In this document: in pieces, positions 6,239 to 10,646 of the stretch
Layout: each line of letters opens with the position of its first letter
Numbering within the stretch: the first letter of the stretch is position 1
Assembly (NCBI GenBank): GCA_015852425.1
Contig: JAAAIG010001048.1
Coordinates: 1-10,646, forward strand
Direction: 5' to 3'
From: Gryganskiella cystojenkinii
Lineage: Eukaryota > Mortierellomycota > Mortierellomycetes > Mortierellales > Mortierellaceae
DNA: 10,646 bases
Made by a program: the position numbers and the translations under genes
Notes under the pieces: model-generated
Databases searched by the model: none
What the model saw: the letters and a program-made list of their open reading frames with translations, nothing else
What the model was told of the DNA's origin: nothing

Positions 6239-7293
6239 GATCTGCGATGGCCAACATAGCTCTGACAACTGTGAGCCTGTGCGAAGACTGGATCGAAGAC
6301 AGCGGAGCTCAGGCACCTTCAGAAGCAATCAAGACCAACTCGACTCTGTTAACCTTGAACATACTCAACAACTCAATTGGAGAGAGAGGAGCTCAGGCGC
6401 TGTCAGAGGCACTCAAGTCCAATTCTACTCTGACTATTTTGGTCCTGGAGTCCAACTCAATTGGGGACAACGGAGCTCAAGCACTGTCAGAAGCACTCAA
6501 GGCCAATTCTACCCTGACCGTTTTGAAGTTGACGAGCAACTTGATTGGGCACATCGGAGCTCAAGCGCTGTCTGAGGCACTCAAGACCAATTCAACTCTG
6601 TCGACCCTGGTCCTGTCGGACAACTCGATTGGTGATGAAGGAGCTCAGGATATGTCTGAAGCACTTAAGACCAACTTGGCCCTGTCAACCTTGCTCTTGG
6701 ATAGTAACTCGATTGGTGATGAAGGAGCTCAAGTACTATCGGAGGCGCTCAAGACCAACCGCACTTTGACCACTTTGATCTTGCGCAATAACTCAATTGA
6801 AACAGAGGGAGCTCAATCGCTGTCGGAAGCTCTAAAGACTAACTCGACTCTGTCCACCTTGGATCTGTGGCTCAACTGGATCGGAGTGGATGGAGCGAAG
6901 GCGCTGTCGGAGGCACTCAAGACCAATTCAACTTTGACCACTTTAGACCTGTCACACAACTCGATTGGAGACAACGGAGCTCAAGCACTGTCAGGGGCAC
7001 TCAAGCGCAACTCGACTTTGACGACTTTACACCTTTTGCACAACTCGATTGGAGACAGCGGAGCTCAAGCACTGTCGGAGGCACTCATGATCAACTCAAC
7101 TTTGACCTCTCTGTTCTTGGGTTGGAACTTAATTGGAGATAAAGGAGCTCAGGCGTTCTCAGAGGCACTCAAAACCAACTCTGCTTTGTCCGTCTTAAGA
7201 GTGCGGAGGAACGTGATTGGTGATGAAGCAGCTAAAGTACTGTCGGAGGCGCTCAAGACCAACTCGACTTTGACCACTTTGCACTTGGATTGA
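6235..7293 (+). CDS. LRR half of the split F-box/LRR gene (copy 2)
   Basis: 352 codons from ATG 6235 to TGA 7291-7293. It starts MRSAMANIALTTVSL, colinear with residue 83 of copy 1 (where the equivalent codon is TTG), then has twelve 28-residue NLR/RI-type LRRs from residue 18. Its ATG overlaps the F-box ORF's stop as ATGA. Compared with copy 1, units 3 and 4 are merged into one, and the units near the C-terminal end differ. After the TGA the frame remains open through one more repeat (GGKGAQALLEVLKTNSTL) and the tail to TAG 7414-7416. Only translation from an internal start, or reinitiation, would produce it. The LRR part itself is otherwise undamaged, which suggests that the split is recent. 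Confidence 0.6.
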   Translation: MRSAMANIALTTVSLCEDWIEDSGAQAPSEAIKTNSTLLTLNILNNSIGERGAQALSEALKSNSTLTILVLESNSIGDNGAQALSEALKANSTLTVLKLTSNLIGHIGAQALSEALKTNSTLSTLVLSDNSIGDEGAQDMSEALKTNLALSTLLLDSNSIGDEGAQVLSEALKTNRTLTTLILRNNSIETEGAQSLSEALKTNSTLSTLDLWLNWIGVDGAKALSEALKTNSTLTTLDLSHNSIGDNGAQALSGALKRNSTLTTLHLLHNSIGDSGAQALSEALMINSTLTSLFLGWNLIGDKGAQAFSEALKTNSALSVLRVRRNVIGDEAAKVLSEALKTNSTLTTLHLD

Positions 7294-7377
7294 ACTCCAA
7301 TCGGAGGGAAAGGGGCTCAGGCGCTGCTGGAAGTACTGAAGACCAACTCGACCCTGTCCACTTTGGACCTGCGCGGA
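6286..7377 (+). repeat. 84-bp tandem coding repeats (13 LRR units), copy 2
   Basis: Thirteen 84-bp units, the last after the TGA at 7291. Same consensus as copy 1, with units such as NLIGHIGAQALSEALK clearly orthologous. Differences in unit number and order between copies show gain and loss of whole units. Confidence 0.85.
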
Positions 7378-7416
7378 AAAAGACATACTTACTGGACACT
7401 GAAGACTAAGAAATAG
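7294..7416 (+). other. In-frame LRR tail beyond the stop codon, copy 2
   Basis: After TGA 7291-7293 the frame is open for 40 codons: one complete LRR and the tail ending TLDLRGKRHTYWTLKTKK, closed by TAG 7414-7416. The aligned stop in copy 1 is at a different codon, so the two truncations arose separately. Confidence 0.65.
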
Positions 7417-7447
7417 TTAGTCAAAGAGGGGGATACTCATCCGATCC

Positions 7448-7453
7448 TTTATT
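7448..7453 (-). terminator. Poly(A) signal AATAAA, relic of the small gene copy 2
   Basis: Minus-strand AATAAA 38 nt after the relic's TAA, retained from copy 1 (3506-3511). Confidence 0.4.
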
Positions 7454-7490
7454 TATACAGGATCTGGAGAGTTAGCTTTTATGCCTCTTG

Positions 7491-7832
7491 TTATAATAGA
7501 ATAGCTACCCAGAATATACGGCACTGTGGATCAACCTGACCGGAGTCGATGTAGCTAGTGTCACAAACAGACAGGTAGAGAAGGGAAAATGTTTGGCGAG
7601 AGCATCCATCGTCTAATACCTCTTCTTGCAATGACAAGAAAAGGCATATCATGCGCGTCGCTCAAAAAGAACACCATCGTGTTCAAAGCGCGGACAGGAA
7701 CTCTTGAGTGGGATCGTAAATGGTGATCGGTCCCCCTTCTTGTAAGTGGCAAGACTAGAGTCCTTCACGGATTGCTGCTCGCTTTTCAAGAATACCTTGA
7801 AGACAGTGGTTGAATTTGTAGGCAAGGGGAAT
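7491..7832 (-). pseudogene. Degenerate copy of the small zinc-finger-like gene
   Basis: Aligned to 3551-3901. The start codon is ATT (7830-7832) in place of ATG. TAG follows after IREGL, TGA replaces the Trp of ALWTR, and at least one frameshift follows. In the finger the Trp after KKRY is TAG. The C-terminal end (YIDSGQVDPQC, IFWVA) is still readable. The promoter is missing because the duplicated segment stops at about 7845. It cannot be expressed as the copy-1 protein. Confidence 0.75.
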
Positions 7833-7865
7833 GGCTGATAGGATGCAGTGGATGGAAGTACGAAA

Positions 7866-8208
7866 GAAGCTTAAGAAATAGAAATCTTGCCAAGAATTCA
7901 AGCTCGATAAGTTCTCCTGCAAGTCGTTTCAGTGCTGAATCGTAATTTCTCTGGTCCTGCAATGATTCACGATTTGGGTTCAGAAGGCACGCACATAGGA
8001 GGAAGAGAATCATCGAGACTTGCCAGAGAGTGAGGTCTTTGGCAGCAATGTTGTTAAACTTAGGAGACAGTGCGCACTTGATTTTATTCTTAAAATCATC
8101 GACAGTGTCGCTTTCGGGTCTCTTGACAGAGAATGGCGCTTTATCCATATCAACAAGAGAGAGCAGATTTAGGGTGTGTTCTTGTCCGTCTTGGTGTTTG
8201 CAAAGTAT
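7866..8208 (-). pseudogene. Crinkler (CRN) ubiquitin-like header with a piece of internal region, truncated
   Basis: The minus frame is open from 8208 to 7786. It contains LNLLSLVDMDKAPFSVK, then ESDTVDDFKNKIK and FNNIAAKDLTLWQVSM. This is the typical CRN header pattern: hydrophobic strand, LVD turn, APFSVK strand, TVDDLK helix, DIxAxDLTLWxVSI. The header is the ubiquitin-like N-terminal domain of CRN effectors, and its first strand lies upstream of the only ATG (8148), so a normal start is missing. An upstream TGA (8209-8211) closes the frame. After the header come FLLCACLLNPN and a SALKRLAGELIELEFLARF helix, as in the linker region of such families. The frame then enters the duplicated cassette at about 7850, and the last 25 or so residues are unrelated. 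An intron supplying a start cannot be excluded. The header call is fairly sure; loss of function is likely. Confidence 0.7.
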
Positions 8209-8258
8209 TCAAAGAAAAAGTAAATTGTGGTGTAGTATGAAGAAGGATGAAATGAAAG

Positions 8259-8284
8259 GAATGAATGAATGAATGAATGAATGA
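8259..8284 (+). repeat. (GAAT)6 microsatellite
   Basis: Six perfect GAAT units plus GA, just upstream (in minus orientation) of the CRN header relic. The plus-strand open frame that starts inside it (8281-8484) shows no recognisable protein. Confidence 0.95.
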
Positions 8285-8463
8285 GGAAGGTGACGAAGTC
8301 TTCGTCTGCTAGAGACAAGGGATCTAACGGCGACCTGTTTGTTGAAGAAGAAACGTTATCCTCTTGCGTAACTGTTTGTAATAGGGCGTTCTTTTTTAAA
8401 AGGATGGGAGTGACGAAAAATCGTCGTTTTGTGTCTTTTCTTCAAGCTTTGTTGAATGCTGTC

Positions 8464-8664
8464 CTAAGATTGTTTATTTTGTAATTGTTCGAACAGAATG
8501 TCGTCCACGCGGTCCGGTACCCACGGTTCCCCAAGGTTGTCATTGCTGTTCTGTGAAGGATGCGTCGCATGCGGAACAGTCTCCATGTGCGAAGTACCGT
8601 TGGAAGTATCGTTCTCTTCCGTAGAAGTATCGTCTTTATACTTACATGTGTGCTCAGATTCTGC
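8464..8664 (-). pseudogene. Short coding-like C-terminal fragment, family unknown
   Basis: A minus frame without ATG at its beginning runs from 8664 to TAG 8464-8466 (66 codons). It is hydrophilic and acidic, Ser/Thr/Asn-rich (YKDDTSTEENDTSNG), and ends GEPWVPDRVDDILFEQLQNK before QS. This composition is more protein-like than that of the overlapping open frame at 8442-8690. The only in-frame ATG (8586) would give 40 residues. It could be the last exon or remnant of a lost gene. I do not recognise it. Confidence 0.3.
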
Positions 8665-8666
8665 TT

Positions 8667-8966
8667 AACCAGTAGACAGAGTGGGATCATGGTCTACTTT
8701 TGAACGATACTATATTATCGTAATCTAGTTTGACCATTACAAGCTAGATTCTTAGATTGACGACGATCATTTTATTCGAACATCGACGAGAAAAATAATA
8801 ATCACAATTAAAAAAAAAAATGGTCAGCGTTCAGCCTTTTCAAAATTGATGAAGCACACTCAAAATTTGGTTGAAGTCAAAACATAATAAAAGTGCTATA
8901 GTAAACTTACTAGTCGAATCAGACTTGCAGCACCACGGATGTGTAGTATATAAAACTTTCAACGTA
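8667..8966. other. A/T-rich intergenic stretch with small inverted repeats
   Basis: No gene seen. It holds an inverted repeat CGATA/TATCG (8705-8720, 6-nt centre) and a second with 7-bp arms AATCTAG/CTAGATT (8722-8750, 15-nt loop). It also holds a run of eleven A's (8810-8820) and a plus-strand AATAAA (8886-8891) with no gene to serve. Confidence 0.5.
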
Positions 8967-8972
8967 TTTATT
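8967..8972 (-). terminator. AATAAA overlapping the stop codon of the F-box gene
   Basis: On the minus strand the gene ends AAATAAATA: the TAA stop (8968-8970) is inside an AATAAA hexamer. If used, cleavage would leave a very short 3' UTR. A signal further downstream was not found. Confidence 0.35.
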
Positions 8973-10611
8973 TTAACAAATTATTATTGTAGAACGTATA
9001 GTTTTTAAGTCTCGGCCAGATCTCGATCACCGACCTCAGATTCGGATCTTGCTGCAATTGCAGTCTTGAAAATTGACCCTGTGGCCATCTCCAGGATGCA
9101 ATCTCACCGGCACGAATGACAACTTTACCAAGGGTCAGGTCCTCCAGAAACTTTAAGCTTCCCAATCGCTCTTTGGCTCGCTCTGAACGACCAACATGGG
9201 AGGACCAGGCGAACTGTCCAATCGTGAGGTTTCTGAGACTGTCGACGCAAGCCCAGTGGTTGGAGTAGAAAGTATTGCTGTTAAAACCGTCGTCAATGTC
9301 AGGGCCCGAAACGTCACCAAATATTTCGTCGACATCGAAAGAGGGGCAGGCAAAGCTGACTAGACCGGGACAAGTTGCAAATATCCGTTTGCACATCCAG
9401 CTCTCGACCCCAGCACAATACATAAGATCCAACCTTGTCAACCTCTCCAAGATACTCCCTTTCGTTGTGATCATTAAGGGCTGGGTTGAGACCAAGGCGG
9501 TGAAATTTAAAGGATGGTGAAAGAACGACCCCTTAAGCGTCAAATCCTTGAGTATCGGGAAACTGGAAAGGATCATTGCCAGAGACGCGGGTCGATTGCA
9601 CGTGCAGCTATTCAAGATCAATTTCGAGACTCGAGGACCATGTGTTGTTGGTGGTGCAGAAATAAATGTTTTTTCGACCGGATCGAATCGTGGTTGTAGG
9701 GGTGCGAGTGAACCCCAAAGGCAAAGGTTGGGTAAAAATTCATCAAAACAATAATCGTCATGGAACTCAAAGGCCTCGATCGTCGGAAACAACGGTCCTT
9801 CTAGTATGTGGCCGCTTGGGATTTTGCAGTAGTTGAGAGTGATATGGGACAAACTTGAGCTACGATCCCGGAGCAAAATCAAACTCGAGAGATCGAGGAC
9901 AACACGTTCCAGTCGCACCTCTTTCAAGGTGGAACCACAACATTCTGTGACCAAGTTCAGGCAGGCCAAGACACCAGTTGGATTCAGTCCTGAAATCACG
10001 AGTCGACGGAGGCCGCCGCCACCCCCACTGGGAGTGAGATCACCGTCATTATCGTTGTTCCCGAGGAACGCTCTCACGTCGCGCTGCCATTTTTGTTCCT
10101 GAGAGGCTCGGCTGTGGTCGCAGATACTTAGGAACTCGATCGATGTTGAGGATGTTGGCGCAGACTTGGTCGACAAGAGATTGTCCCTGGGAAACGATGT
10201 GAGGTCTGATAATACGGTCAAGTCTTGGATGTAACCGGCGTGGCGTCGAAGAGCTGCCAAGGAAGATTGTTGTTTCAGATGCGATTGCTGCTGTGGTGTA
10301 GCGCAGGTGGAAATATTATCGGCATGCCGATTGTTCACTATTCCGTTCAACCACTCTGCCAACTCGAATTTTTTCTTGTGCCAATATCTTGGCTTAGGCG
10401 AAGTTGCTTGACGTGATGGTCGCATTGACGGTAGTGGTAGCAACTCGAATAAGGGGGACGGTTTGTGATCTTTCGAGGAGTAAAGATGGAGGGTTTTATA
10501 TATCAAGGACGAGAATGTTTGATTCCACTCCTTGGATACGAGCGCACACTGGATCCAGTCTACCGGATCGAGGAACTGGGCAATGTAGAGTCGTATCTCG
10601 TGGAGGCTCAT
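8968..10611 (-). CDS. F-box/LRR protein (Mortierella-type), 547 residues
   Basis: One uninterrupted frame from ATG 10611 (context CGACAATGA) to TAA 8968-8970. Residues about 1-45 are an F-box (MSLHEIRLYIAQFLDP, then CALVSKEWNQTF and IYKTLHLYS), the Skp1-binding domain of SCF ubiquitin ligases. A basic Ser/Pro-rich linker with polar low-complexity sequence follows (about 50-130). The rest is an irregular LRR solenoid: LRRLVISGL, LKEVRLERVVL, LSHITLNYCKI, VSKLILNSC, LKDLTLKGSFF, LTRLDLMYC, LRNLTIGQF and LEDLTLGKVVI mark successive strands. A glycine run (GGGGG) precedes the first clear repeat. The protein probably presents an unknown target for ubiquitination. It is of a different LRR type from the two NLR-like genes to the left and is the only fully intact long gene in the window. 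No intron, TATA box or transfer sign is seen; only 35 bp of upstream sequence is present. Confidence 0.85.
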   Translation of the reverse strand: MSLHEIRLYIAQFLDPVDWIQCALVSKEWNQTFSSLIYKTLHLYSSKDHKPSPLFELLPLPSMRPSRQATSPKPRYWHKKKFELAEWLNGIVNNRHADNISTCATPQQQSHLKQQSSLAALRRHAGYIQDLTVLSDLTSFPRDNLLSTKSAPTSSTSIEFLSICDHSRASQEQKWQRDVRAFLGNNDNDGDLTPSGGGGGLRRLVISGLNPTGVLACLNLVTECCGSTLKEVRLERVVLDLSSLILLRDRSSSLSHITLNYCKIPSGHILEGPLFPTIEAFEFHDDYCFDEFLPNLCLWGSLAPLQPRFDPVEKTFISAPPTTHGPRVSKLILNSCTCNRPASLAMILSSFPILKDLTLKGSFFHHPLNFTALVSTQPLMITTKGSILERLTRLDLMYCAGVESWMCKRIFATCPGLVSFACPSFDVDEIFGDVSGPDIDDGFNSNTFYSNHWACVDSLRNLTIGQFAWSSHVGRSERAKERLGSLKFLEDLTLGKVVIRAGEIASWRWPQGQFSRLQLQQDPNLRSVIEIWPRLKNYTFYNNNLLK

Positions 10612-10630
10612 TGTCGCAAGGACTTAAATG

Positions 10631-10646
10631 GATGTGTGTGCGTGTG
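10631..10646 (+). repeat. Short GT-rich simple repeat at the right edge
   Basis: GATGTGTGTGCGTGTG runs to the window end, in the leader or promoter of the F-box gene ((CA)n on its sense strand). Confidence 0.6.

Larger units (their letters stand above)
5570..7845 (+). repeat. Segmental duplication, copy 2
   Basis: Second copy of the 1510-3914 segment in the same orientation, shorter mainly because it has two fewer LRR units. Its left edge abuts the CRN C-terminal relic and its right edge (last match GGCTGATAGGATG) abuts the CRN header relic. I found no terminal inverted repeats or target-site duplication at either edge. Confidence 0.85.

Noticed and set aside
1510..7845. Classical DNA transposon or LTR element as carrier of the cassette
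   Set aside because: No transposase, reverse transcriptase, terminal inverted or long terminal repeats, or target-site duplication could be seen at the edges.
8281..8484. 67-codon plus-strand frame beginning in the GAAT repeat
   Set aside because: Start codon comes from the microsatellite; no domain, and composition is not protein-like.
9275..10416. Several plus-strand frames of 61-89 codons
   Set aside because: All lie antisense within the intact 547-codon F-box/LRR gene.

Overview
The window reads as nuclear DNA of a filamentous fungus, most likely an early-diverging Mortierella-type lineage. The clues are F-box/leucine-rich-repeat (LRR) genes, relics of Crinkler (CRN) genes, pyrimidine-rich leaders, TATAAAAG boxes and AATAAA poly(A) signals, with no operons or Shine-Dalgarno sites. 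The lineage is judged from family resemblance and was not checked against a database.

Layout. At the left edge a minus-strand gene (start codon at 215) runs out of the window. It has a TATA box and a plausible heat-shock element upstream. A broken minus-strand gene resembling the C-terminal domain of a GNAT/SCP2-type acetyltransferase lies at 957-1496. Then comes a cassette of about 2.3-2.4 kb present twice (about 1510-3914 and 5570-7845). Each copy holds a plus-strand gene for an F-box protein with a long array of 28-residue NLR/ribonuclease-inhibitor-type LRRs, facing a small minus-strand gene with a zinc-finger-like motif. In copy 1 both genes look largely usable: the LRR ORF is 482 codons and the small ORF is 116 codons, with TATA box, good start context and poly(A) signal. 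In copy 2 a 20-bp tandem duplication separates the F-box from the LRRs, and the small gene has lost its start codon, promoter and frame. In both copies the LRR frame stops one or two repeats early although the remaining repeat and tail stay in frame.

Between the copies (4286-5464, minus) is a relic of a CRN C-terminal region with at least four frameshifts. Just beyond copy 2 (7866-8208, minus) is a CRN ubiquitin-like header. The second cassette therefore lies exactly between the two ends of what may once have been one CRN gene.

The right end is an intact 547-residue F-box/LRR gene on the minus strand (8968-10611), preceded by a low-complexity intergenic stretch with a GAAT microsatellite, small inverted repeats and a short coding-like relic (8464-8664). 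The window looks like a fast-evolving accessory region: repeat-protein genes that probably select substrates for SCF ubiquitin ligases, and decayed effector genes, reshuffled by segmental duplication.
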